DNA from: Betaproteobacteria bacterium
GTDB lineage: Bacteria; Pseudomonadota; Gammaproteobacteria; Burkholderiales; SG8-39
Length of the DNA stretch: 5,336 nucleotides
Direction of reading: 5' to 3'
Assembly (NCBI GenBank): GCA_009693435.1
Contig: SHXF01000175.1
Coordinates: forward strand, 1-5,336
The position numbers were made by a program, and so were the translations under genes. The notes below the pieces were generated by a model. It was not told where the DNA came from. It made no database searches and saw nothing but the letters and a program-made list of their open reading frames with translations. The stretch's first letter is position 1, and each line of letters opens with the position of its first letter. Positions 1-5,336 of this stretch are shown here, one piece after another.

Positions 1-300
1 GCGATGATAGTAGCGCAGGAGTCCGCCGAGCCGTTCATGACTCTTGCGGACTAATCAACGCAGTTCGTTTGACGTATTGGGTAGCGGAGGGAACCAGTCG
101 CAAGACGCAAATTTGCATGATGCACGATATTTCTGCAAACTCTGAATCAACTTTCCTCCGCCCATTCCCTCATGCCCCAGAAAACCCGTGCAGTCCAAAA
201 CTACTGCATTTTCAGTAGCTTCCTATTTTTTGACCTTGCGGGGGCGTCCATATAGTTGCCACCATTTTTCGTGACTTATTGCCGCTTTTGTTACGTTTAT
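1..300. other. Gene-poor left flank
   Basis: I see no convincing complete gene here. Frame +1 is open from the window edge and stops with TAA at 52-54, reading AMIVAQESAEPFMTLAD; it could be the last residues of a gene cut by the edge, but it is too short to assign. A minus-strand frame that crosses the 301-439 repeat ends with a TAG at 223-225 after a basic tail, GRPRKVKK. Most of that frame is repeat sequence, so I do not call it a gene. Base composition is visibly more AT-rich than in the genes to the right. Confidence 0.4.
201..231. terminator. Weak hairpin with T-tract
   Basis: A perfect 6-bp inverted repeat, CTACTG (201-206) and CAGTAG (213-218), encloses the loop CATTTT. It is followed on the plus strand by CTTCCTA and six T residues. 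On the minus strand the same hairpin lies just after the TAG at 223-225 and is followed by TTTT. The stem is short and only half GC, so a real intrinsic terminator is possible but weakly supported. Confidence 0.22.
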
Positions 301-439
301 CTGCGTCCCGCCGATTGCAATTTGATCAGTTCGGCAGGTTGTGCCGATCTGCGATTGACCACCGCCGCCACTCGACAAACACTGGTCAATGCGCAATCGG
401 CACGAATGGTCAATTTGGGGTCGGCGGGAACAAACGCAG
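301..439 (+). mobile_element. Left copy of quasi-palindromic MITE-like element
   Basis: This element has four copies of a 24-bp motif with rough consensus TGGTCAAT, about five variable bases, then TCGGCGGGAA. Two copies are in exact tandem on the plus strand (383-406 and 407-430). Two are inverted (338-361 and 305-328), with about 21 bp of unique core between the halves. Its outermost sequences are CTGCGTCCCGCCGA and TCGGCGGGAACAAACGCAG, an imperfect terminal inverted repeat. The inner motifs share TCGGCAC and the outer ones TCGGCGGG, so the two halves mirror each other. Multiple subterminal repeats of about 20 bp pointing inward from both ends are known for IS21-family elements. I therefore infer a transposase-free miniature derivative, but no IS21 gene is present to prove it. 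An inverted copy lies at 4822-4957. Confidence 0.6.
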
Positions 440-464
440 CTCGCCACCTAAATTCGCTTGCAAA

Positions 465-488
465 AGTTGCACTTCAGAGTTGAATCCG
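465..488 (+). repeat. 24-bp inverted repeat, left copy (possible IS end)
   Basis: This short sequence begins AGTTGCACTTC and matches the reverse complement of 5121-5144 at 19 of 24 positions, counted by eye. It lies 25 bp beyond the end of the 301-439 element. It resembles, from memory, IS30-type terminal repeats, which I cannot confirm. No IS30 transposase is visible in the window. It may mark the end of a decayed insertion sequence that cut into the transposase stub to its right. Confidence 0.3.
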
Positions 489-554
489 CCACTCCAGAAT
501 CCAGCGCCCTCCAAAGATAAAGCGCAAGGTATGAGCGATACGGGCTAAGGAAAC

Positions 555-680
555 TTACGCCATCGGAGCTGGAATGTTTCGCGCCATGCCGCCCCAGGCG
601 GTGATCTCGCGACCCGTGAATCGCACCTCATAGTCGGCTTCTTTGTTCATCGCCAGCTCCAGGTTTTTGGCTAAGGCCAT
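555..680 (-). pseudogene. IS1380-like transposase, N-terminal remnant
   Basis: The minus strand encodes 41 residues before a TAA at 555-557. The central part, residues 17-33 (YEVRFTGREITAWGGMA), looks like the conserved N-terminus of IS1380-family transposases, where a short beta-strand region is followed by an ITxxGG motif. A full transposase would be above 400 residues; here the similarity stops after GGMA, and eight unrelated residues precede the stop. The rest of the gene is absent from the window. The first ATG is at 680, but the internal ATG at 650 has a GGAG seven bases upstream and gives a start, MNKEADYEV, more like the family. The protein cannot be functional. The assignment rests on motif memory, not a database search. 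Confidence 0.6.
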
Positions 681-707
681 GATTCAAATCAGAATTCCCA
701 ATGATAT

Positions 708-764
708 CCATTAGGAATCAGGCCAGACAGCTTGGCAAGCAATGTTCTAGGGGAATCCTAATGG
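708..764. repeat. Imperfect 12-bp inverted repeat upstream of prpD
   Basis: The arms are CCATTAGGAATC (708-719) and GAATCCTAATGG (753-764). They pair at 11 of 12 positions around a 33-bp spacer. The spacer itself contains a small GCCA/TGGC pairing. The repeat lies directly upstream of the transposase stub (minus strand) and of the possible prpD promoter. It could be part of the terminal region of the broken insertion sequence, or an operator for the genes to the right; the sequence does not decide between these. Confidence 0.35.
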
Positions 765-776
765 ACTATCTGGGTT

Positions 777-782
777 TATACT
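777..782 (+). promoter_or_regulatory. Possible -10 box for prpD
   Basis: TATACT differs from the sigma-70 -10 consensus at one position and lies about 85 bp upstream of the prpD start. No good -35 hexamer stands 16-18 bp upstream; the nearest sequence there is the right arm of the 708-764 inverted repeat. If used, the promoter would probably need an activator, or it may derive from the adjacent IS remnant. Confidence 0.22.
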
Positions 783-867
783 GAGTGGCGCCGCTCACCT
801 TTTGGCGCTGCTTATTTCTCGCAAGCGTTTCATTGTGTTAGTTCCGCTTAGGGATTAGGGGATATTG

Positions 868-2388
868 ATGACGCCGCATCGCCTGCGTGTATACAAGAGC
901 GCGGAAATGCCGCCGCGCACGCAGTTGCTGGCGTGGAAACTGGCGGCTGTTGCCGCTGATGATGCGCCCATCGAGCCTGCGGTCGAGGCCATGATCCTGA
1001 ACCGCGTTATTGATAACGCAGGCCCTGCCGTCGCAGCGCTGGCGCGCCATCCGGTGGCCAATGCGCGCGCGCAGGCGCTGGCTCATCCGCATGCGGGCGG
1101 TGCGACGGTGTTCGGCATGCCGCGCGGCGTGCGTATTGCGTGCGAGTGGGCGGCGTGGGCCAATGCCACGGCGGTGCGCGAGCTTGATTTTCACGATACG
1201 TTTCTGTCGGTGGACATGAATCATCCTGGAGACATGATTTCGGCCATTGTCGCGGTGGGGCAGCAGTGTGCAGCCACCGGCCAGGATTTGATACGCGGCA
1301 TTGCCGCTGCATACGAAATCGATGTCTGTCTTTCAAAATCAATCTGCTTGCACGAGCATCGCATAGACCATCTGACACATATTGCAGCGGGCATGGTGGG
1401 CGGCATAGGCGCATTGCTTCGGCTACCGGTGGAGGTGATTTATCAGGCGCTCAATCATGTGGTTCACGTAACGATAACCACGCGCCAATCGCGCAAGGGC
1501 GAGATTTCTTCGTGGAAGGCGCATGCGCCTGCCCACGCCGCAAAGCTCGCGGTGGAGGCAGTCGACCGCGCGCTGCGTGGCGAGACTTCGCCGTCGCCGA
1601 TCTACGAGGGCGACGACAGCATTATCGCGTGGCTGCTCGACGGACCTAAGGCTGAATACACGATCCACCTGCCCGAGGCCGGCGAACCCAAACGTGGCAT
1701 TTTGGAAACCTATACCAAGGCCTACTCAGCGGAATTTCACTCGCAGGCGATGATCGATCTGGCTTTCCGCATGCGCAGGCGCATCCCCGATTTAGCGCGC
1801 ATCCGAGAGGTGGTGATCCACGCCAGTCGCCATACCGACCGCATTATCGGCACCGGCTCGGGTGACCCACAGAAATTTGACCCCAAAGCCACGCGCGAAA
1901 CACTCGATCACAGCGTCATGTACATCTTCGCGGTTGCGCTGGAAGATGGCATATGGCATCACATCACGAGCTACGCGCCCGGACGCGCGGGACGGCCCTC
2001 GACCGTAGCGCTGTGGAAGCGCATCCGCACGGTGGAAGATCCGTCGTGGACACGCCGCTACCTGTCGGCCGAGCCGCGCGAACGCGCACTGGGTGGCCGC
2101 GTGGTGATTACCATGGAAGACGGCGCCACGATCGAAGACAGTATCGACTTTGCGGATGCACACACCTACGGCGCAAAGCCCTTCGGGCGCAACGATTACA
2201 TTGGAAAGTTTGACACACTGGCGTCCGAATTTGCCGGCGGCGCGGAACGCGAGAGATTTGTGCATGCGGTGCTTTCACTGCCCGAGACAAGTGCGGGGGC
2301 GTTGATTGAGCTTACCGTTGAAGTGCCGGAATCCGCACGGGCGTGCGCCGGGCTTCGAGCGGGATTGTTTGAGCGGGCTGCGGTGTGA
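868..2388 (+). CDS. prpD: MmgE/PrpD family, 2-methylcitrate dehydratase-like (506 aa)
   Basis: This is probably 2-methylcitrate dehydratase, the cytoplasmic enzyme that converts 2-methylcitrate to 2-methyl-cis-aconitate in propionate catabolism. The protein is collinear with the roughly 500-residue PrpD branch of actinobacteria and proteobacteria. Recognisable blocks are INRVIDN-like LNRVIDN (44-50), ARAQALAHP (66-74), VRELDFHDTF (103-112), NHPGD (118-122), LHEHRIDHLTH (161-171), RQSRKGEISSWKAHAP (206-221), EPKRGILETYTK (273-284), AEFHSQ (288-293), GTGSGDPQKFDP (328-339) and DHSVMYIFAVAL (347-358). By analogy with cis-aconitate decarboxylase of the same fold, D107, T111, H119, H168 and K217 are candidate active-site residues, all present. 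ATG 868 is preferred over TTG 865 because AGGGG (857-861) sits six bases upstream. There is no prpB, prpC or acnD beside it, so the true substrate may be another branched tricarboxylate or related acid. It lies 66 bp upstream of the binding-protein gene at 2455, probably in one transcript. Confidence 0.93.
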   Translation: MTPHRLRVYKSAEMPPRTQLLAWKLAAVAADDAPIEPAVEAMILNRVIDNAGPAVAALARHPVANARAQALAHPHAGGATVFGMPRGVRIACEWAAWANATAVRELDFHDTFLSVDMNHPGDMISAIVAVGQQCAATGQDLIRGIAAAYEIDVCLSKSICLHEHRIDHLTHIAAGMVGGIGALLRLPVEVIYQALNHVVHVTITTRQSRKGEISSWKAHAPAHAAKLAVEAVDRALRGETSPSPIYEGDDSIIAWLLDGPKAEYTIHLPEAGEPKRGILETYTKAYSAEFHSQAMIDLAFRMRRRIPDLARIREVVIHASRHTDRIIGTGSGDPQKFDPKATRETLDHSVMYIFAVALEDGIWHHITSYAPGRAGRPSTVALWKRIRTVEDPSWTRRYLSAEPRERALGGRVVITMEDGATIEDSIDFADAHTYGAKPFGRNDYIGKFDTLASEFAGGAERERFVHAVLSLPETSAGALIELTVEVPESARACAGLRAGLFERAAV

Positions 2389-2454
2389 ATTTCGTCTGGA
2401 TCCGCAGTACGGACGTGTCATGAATTTGTTCAATTCCAATGGGGAAAACGCAAT

Positions 2455-3417
2455 ATGAATTTCATAGGTTTGGCAATTGCAATCGCGGCATGGCTGCTGG
2501 CGCTACCGCTTGCGCTAGGTCAGACTTTCCCATCGAAACCGGTTCGTCTCATTGTGCCGTTCGTGCCCGGCGGCGGCACGGATACCTTCGCGCGCATCTT
2601 TGGCGCCAAGGTCAGTGCGGCGTGGGGGCAGCAGATGGTCGTGGAGAACCGCGGTGGCGCCCAGGGCAACATCGGTACCGCCCTAGGGGCGAAGGCGGCG
2701 CCCGACGGTTACACGATCACCCTGGCGTATGTCGGTACGCTCGCGATCAATCCGCACCTCTACCGGCAGCCGGGCTTTGATGCGTTGAACGACTTCACCG
2801 CAATAGCGCGCGGCACAGAGGAAGCGTGGCTGGTGGTGGTGCACCCGTCGGTGCCTGTCCGAACGTTGAAGGAACTCGCCGCGCTGGCCAGGCGTAATCC
2901 AGACAAGCTCAGCTTCGCATCATCCGCGTCGGGAACGCAAATGGTTGGCGAGCTTTTCAAAGCAACTACCGGAGCAAAAATCCTGCATGTGCCGTACAAA
3001 GGGTCCGGACCCGCCACGATTGATCTGGTCGCGGGCAATGTTGACATGATGTATTCGAGCGTGACCGGAGCGGTATCACAGGTCAAGGCCGGGAGACTGC
3101 GTGCACTGGCGGTGACGGGTGTTCGACGTGTTGAGACACTCCCCGATGTGCCGAGTACGGAGGAGGTCGGCTATCCGGAACTCAATGTCTACGGCTGGTT
3201 TGGCATGGTTGCGCCGGCTGCGACGCCGCGCGAGATCATCGTTAAACTCAATGCCGATTTCGTGCGTGCGCTCAACGCGTCCGATGTGCGCGAGAAATTG
3301 AAAGTGGTCGGTCAGACGCCTTTACCAAGCACTCCGGAAGAATTTCAGACGCAAATCCGCGTGGACTATGAGCGCTGGGGCAAGATCGTTAGGCAGTCAG
3401 GCGCCAAGGCGGATTAG
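2455..3417 (+). CDS. Bug/TctC-family tripartite tricarboxylate transporter binding protein
   Basis: This is an exported periplasmic solute-binding protein of 320 residues, the usual size for the family. Such proteins capture carboxylates and related small solutes and deliver them to TctAB-type membrane subunits or act as sensors. A signal peptide with hydrophobic residues 4-21 ends near LALGQ (19-23); there is no lipobox cysteine. Family signatures are VRLIVPFVPGGGTD (30-43), VVENRGGAQGNIG (62-74), APDGYT (82-87), HVPYKGSGPA (178-187) followed by DLVAGNVD, then PDVPSTEEVGYPEL and WFGMVAPAATPREI in the C-terminal lobe. GGGGA (2441-2445) lies nine bases before the ATG. The gene follows the PrpD-like gene on the same strand, so its ligand is plausibly the acid that enzyme acts on or its precursor; the sequence does not reveal which. 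No tctA or tctB gene is present. Its last 29 bases overlap an antisense regulator remnant. Confidence 0.95.
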   Translation: MNFIGLAIAIAAWLLALPLALGQTFPSKPVRLIVPFVPGGGTDTFARIFGAKVSAAWGQQMVVENRGGAQGNIGTALGAKAAPDGYTITLAYVGTLAINPHLYRQPGFDALNDFTAIARGTEEAWLVVVHPSVPVRTLKELAALARRNPDKLSFASSASGTQMVGELFKATTGAKILHVPYKGSGPATIDLVAGNVDMMYSSVTGAVSQVKAGRLRALAVTGVRRVETLPDVPSTEEVGYPELNVYGWFGMVAPAATPREIIVKLNADFVRALNASDVREKLKVVGQTPLPSTPEEFQTQIRVDYERWGKIVRQSGAKAD

Positions 3418-3577
3418 CGTTGGGCAATTCGGAGGCGGCGGGAACTTCATAGCCCAACCTTGTCAGGCAATCCATTAGTTTGCGTTCCGACAGGTTTGAG
3501 AAATCGCCACGCATCATGTCAGACACCTTGTGCTGAGTGATGCCAGATGAGTAGGCTAGTGGAATTTCACCACTGAC
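3389..3577 (-). pseudogene. Degraded HigA-like XRE helix-turn-helix regulator
   Basis: The minus strand is open for 62 codons from just after a TAG (3578-3580) to TAA (3389-3391). Residues 11-45 read as the helix-turn-helix core and tail of the HigA-like XRE group: SGITQHKVSDMMRGDF, then NLSERKLMDCLTRLGYEV, the pattern in which the recognition helix is followed by a 'FSxxKLMDCLTxLG' segment. Intact members are about 90-110 residues and have an N-terminal region with the first helices; here that part is missing. There is no start codon before the double Met at residues 21-22, inside the motif. The 3' end runs 29 bases into the end of the binding-protein gene on the opposite strand and adds an unrelated tail, NPPWRLTA. 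I infer a truncated antitoxin-type or regulatory gene; no toxin partner is recognisable. Confidence 0.6.
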
Positions 3578-3600
3578 CTATTCACCCGGCCGTCGGATCA

Positions 3601-3699
3601 TCCTGGTCTAGCGCAGTGGTTGGTGAAGCAGGCATTGAAAGTCTTTCGCTCAATGCGCACGTAATATGGCTCATACCACCGATCGATGGCATGCCACAC
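3601..3699 (-). other. Open in-frame stretch after the second Bug stop codon
   Basis: Directly after the TGA (3700-3702) of the minus-strand binding protein, the same frame stays open for 33 codons to another TGA (3598-3600). It reads VWHAIDRWYEPYYVRIERK and continues TFNACFTNHCARPG. It is rich in aromatic and charged residues and does not continue the fold of the binding protein, which is already complete. I do not recognise it. It may be chance, or a fragment of another decayed gene lying between the binding-protein gene and the regulator remnant. Confidence 0.2.
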
Positions 3700-4683
3700 T
3701 CATTCTGGGGTGTACCCGGAAATTTTTACCACTTGCGCCCAACGGGCAATCTCGCGTCGGATATGCTCTGCGAACGCTTCGGGTGTAATGCCACCGGGTT
3801 CTGAGCCCTCGGCGAGCAAGCGGCTCTGCACCTCGCGCGTACCGAGAATGTCTTTCACTTCGGTATGCAGCTTACGCACGATGCTTTGCGGCGTAGCCGC
3901 CGGCACAACCAGCCCCTGCCACGACGCCACGTCAAATTGCGGCAGCCCGACTTCCGCCATCGTCGGCACATCACTGGCGGTTGCAATCCGCCGCTTCGAA
4001 CTTACGGCATGCGCCCGCAGCTTGCCGCTGCCCAGATACGGGATAGCGCCCGGCGGCTGCTGCAGGCTCATTTGCACCTGCCCTGCCAGAAGGTCGGTGA
4101 GCGCAGGCCCGGCCCCTTTGTAGGGCACGTGTATGACCTTGAGGCCCGTCTGTGACAAGAACAGCTCCATCATCAGATGCGACGCGCCGCCGGTGCCCGA
4201 TGAAGCATAGTTGAGGTAGCCCGGCTTGGCCCTGGCCAGTGCGATCAATTCGTTATAAGACGTTGCAGGCACCGCCGCCTGCGTCACTAGAAACATGGGA
4301 GAAATCGCCGTTGTGGTCACCGGCGCAAAATCCTTTTGCGGATCGTATGGCAGTTTGCGGAAGGTGCTGACGTTGGTAGCCAGCGCGCTGATGGTACCGT
4401 AGAAAATCGTATAGCCGTCCGGCGCGGCACGGGCCGCCATCAGGGCAGCTATGTTGCCGCCACCCCCACCGCGATTGTCGACCACCACCTGCTGCCCCAG
4501 CCGTTCGGACAGTTTGGCGCTGATGGTGCGCGCCATGATATCGGTGGCGCCGCCGGGTGCAAACGGAACGATCGCCCGTATCGGGCGCGAAGGATACTGC
4601 TCAGCGACGGCTTCGCTTGTCATGCTAGCGGCCACGAACACCAGAAGTGCGCCAGCTGTAGTCCAAAATATTTTGGTCTTCAT
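3700..4683 (-). CDS. Second Bug/TctC-family periplasmic binding protein
   Basis: This 327-residue protein is a second full-length exported solute-binding protein of the same family, clearly distinct from the one at 2455. The start at 4683 is chosen because MKTKIFWTTAGALLVFVAAS begins a clean signal peptide, with cleavage expected after AVA (25-27) before EQYPSRP; the frame is open upstream to 4758 but that extension is not signal-like. The ribosome site is weak (GAAAG about eight bases upstream). Signatures are IVPFAPGGATD (38-48), VVDNRGGGGGNIA (67-79), APDGYT (87-92), HVPYKGAGPALTDLLAGQV (185-203), SDVPTMAEVGLP (237-248) and WQGLVVPAATP (255-265). It is oriented towards the plus-strand pair and so is transcribed separately. 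No membrane transporter gene is adjacent, making it an orphan binding protein, common in Burkholderiales. The ligand cannot be read from the sequence. Confidence 0.95.
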   Translation of the reverse strand: MKTKIFWTTAGALLVFVAASMTSEAVAEQYPSRPIRAIVPFAPGGATDIMARTISAKLSERLGQQVVVDNRGGGGGNIAALMAARAAPDGYTIFYGTISALATNVSTFRKLPYDPQKDFAPVTTTAISPMFLVTQAAVPATSYNELIALARAKPGYLNYASSGTGGASHLMMELFLSQTGLKVIHVPYKGAGPALTDLLAGQVQMSLQQPPGAIPYLGSGKLRAHAVSSKRRIATASDVPTMAEVGLPQFDVASWQGLVVPAATPQSIVRKLHTEVKDILGTREVQSRLLAEGSEPGGITPEAFAEHIRREIARWAQVVKISGYTPE

Positions 4684-4821
4684 GGATTTACTTTCATCGT
4701 CAATCATTCTGCGCGTTCTTCGAGCGTCTCCGCCGCCTATCTGAACACCTGCGGTCAATCCACTTTGGCTTTTGATGCCGTCTAGTCAAAATATCCGTCA
4801 GCCCGGATTTTGTCTTTGTTT

Positions 4822-4957
4822 CTGCGTTTTTTCCCGCCACCCCCAATTTGACCACCCGGGCCGATTGCGCATTGACCAGTATCTGTCGAGTGGCGGTGGT
4901 GGTCAATCGCAGATCGGTATAACCTGCCGAAACGGATCAAATTTGAATCGGCGGTAA
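4822..4957 (-). mobile_element. Right copy of quasi-palindromic MITE-like element, inverted
   Basis: The reverse complement of this stretch aligns with 301-439 almost end to end: about 15 mismatches and one gap over some 132 bp, roughly 88% identity counted by eye. All four 24-bp motifs are kept: 4831-4854 and 4855-4878 in one orientation, and 4900-4923 and about 4934-4957 in the other. The core retains CTGTCGAGTGGCGG, which sets the orientation as opposite to the left copy. Similarity stops sharply on both sides. The CTGCG tip is present only at the 4822 end. As with the left copy, the layout suggests the two ends of an IS21-like element with the coding part lost; that origin is inference. 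Confidence 0.6.
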
Positions 4958-5120
4958 CACCCATAAAGCATCTGCTCATGAGGAGGCGATGACATCGCCA
5001 CTGAACTACGCGAGGCAATTACTTGGGAGCACTCTCGCATAGTGACCGCAGCTATTTCGTCAAACAGGTAACCGCTTGACCATGCCGACTCTATCCGATT
5101 TTTCTTGGTTTTATCTTTCG

Positions 5121-5144
5121 CGAGTTCAAATTCGAAGTGCAACT
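5121..5144 (-). repeat. 24-bp inverted repeat, right copy (possible IS end)
   Basis: The reverse complement begins AGTTGCACTTCGAATTTGAA and matches 465-488 at 19 of 24 positions, including an unbroken first 11. It sits in an otherwise unremarkable stretch, 4958-5226, where I find no credible gene. A minus-strand frame from a TTG at 5142 runs leftward into the 4822-4957 element and is most likely spurious. The similarity to IS30-type ends is from memory and unproven. Confidence 0.28.
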
Positions 5145-5226
5145 CTGATTAACAGGTTGGGTGGGCGAGGTGCGATAGCATCCGAGCCGGAATTTTTCAA
5201 GCTAGTTGTCGCCTGATTGTTTGCAT

Positions 5227-5336
5227 TCAAGCTGCTTTTTTGAGTTCTGGAGAGAGCTCCTTTCGAGCGCTTTTTTCAGCGCTGCGTTGATCTGGGTTTA
5301 AGTAAACAACCTTGATCGGTTGCCAGTTCCGAGTGG
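5227..5336 (-). CDS. C-terminus of an unrecognised protein, cut by window edge
   Basis: The minus strand is open from the window edge to a TGA at 5227-5229 and gives 35 residues: TRNWQPIKVVYLNPDQRSAE, then KSARKELSPELKKAA. A short hydrophobic strand, IKVVYL, is followed by a highly charged, probably helical tail. The composition looks protein-like rather than random, but I do not recognise the family. The start and most of the gene would lie to the right of the window. Confidence 0.35.
   Translation of the reverse strand, partial: TRNWQPIKVVYLNPDQRSAEKSARKELSPELKKAA

Noticed and set aside
301..439. CRISPR-like array from regularly spaced 24-bp repeats
   Set aside because: There are only four diverged copies, two inverted and two directly abutting without spacers, and no cas genes.
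223..447. Minus-strand frame of 74 codons
   Set aside because: Most of it is the 301-439 repeat read as protein; the similar peptide at the right copy (IDQ.LSSGGGGQSQIG) comes from the repeat DNA being shared, not from a conserved gene.
1792..2265. Long minus-strand frame of 157 codons inside prpD
   Set aside because: It lies wholly within a strongly supported gene of high GC content, where antisense frames stay open by codon bias; its product has no family features.
3686..4123. Plus-strand frame of 145 codons opposite the second Bug gene
   Set aside because: It is antisense to a full-length, motif-rich binding protein and reads as Cys/Arg-rich low-quality sequence.
4990..5043. Tiny plus-strand frame of 17 codons after AGGAGG
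   Set aside because: The ribosome site is only two bases from the ATG, too close to work, and the peptide MTSPLNYARQLLGSTLA is not recognisable.
4903..5142. Minus-strand frame of 79 codons from a TTG
   Set aside because: It starts inside the 5121-5144 repeat, ends inside the right MITE-like element and has no ribosome site or recognisable motif.
5251..5277. Hairpin AGCGC/GCGCT with a T-run as a terminator
   Set aside because: The T-run is in the loop, not after the stem, and the site lies inside a protein-like open frame.

Overview
The window looks like an accessory segment of a betaproteobacterial genome, most likely Burkholderiales. The main pointer is two Bug/TctC-type periplasmic solute-binding proteins, a family hugely expanded in that order. 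The three intact genes look clearly more GC-rich than the flanks. This assignment is inference; there is no rRNA or marker gene.

Layout: positions 1-860 are gene-poor and full of mobile-element debris. They hold a weak hairpin at about 201-231, a compact quasi-palindromic repeat built from four copies of a 24-bp motif (301-439), a short repeat that may be an insertion-sequence end (465-488), and the N-terminal stub of an IS1380-like transposase on the minus strand (555-680). Next comes a plus-strand pair: a full-length PrpD-type 2-methylcitrate dehydratase (868-2388) and, 66 bp later, a Bug-family binding protein (2455-3417). After them, on the minus strand, are a degraded HigA-like helix-turn-helix regulator (3389-3577) that overlaps the end of the first binding-protein gene, and a second intact Bug-family protein (3700-4683). 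A second, inverted copy of the quasi-palindromic repeat follows (4822-4957). The window ends with gene-poor sequence and the C-terminus of an unrecognised minus-strand protein (5227-5336).

Functionally, the intact cargo is one small-acid dehydratase and two exported carboxylate-binding proteins. This suggests capture and catabolism of an organic acid. No membrane subunits (TctA/TctB), no prpB/prpC and no intact regulator are present, so the proteins would have to work with partners encoded elsewhere.

The most notable structure is the pair of about 135-bp repeats, roughly 88% identical and in opposite orientation, bracketing the roughly 4.4-kb gene module. Each looks like the two ends of an IS21-type element joined back to back with no transposase between them, i.e. 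a miniature element (MITE). The composite-transposon-like arrangement is visible in the sequence; mobility is inference.
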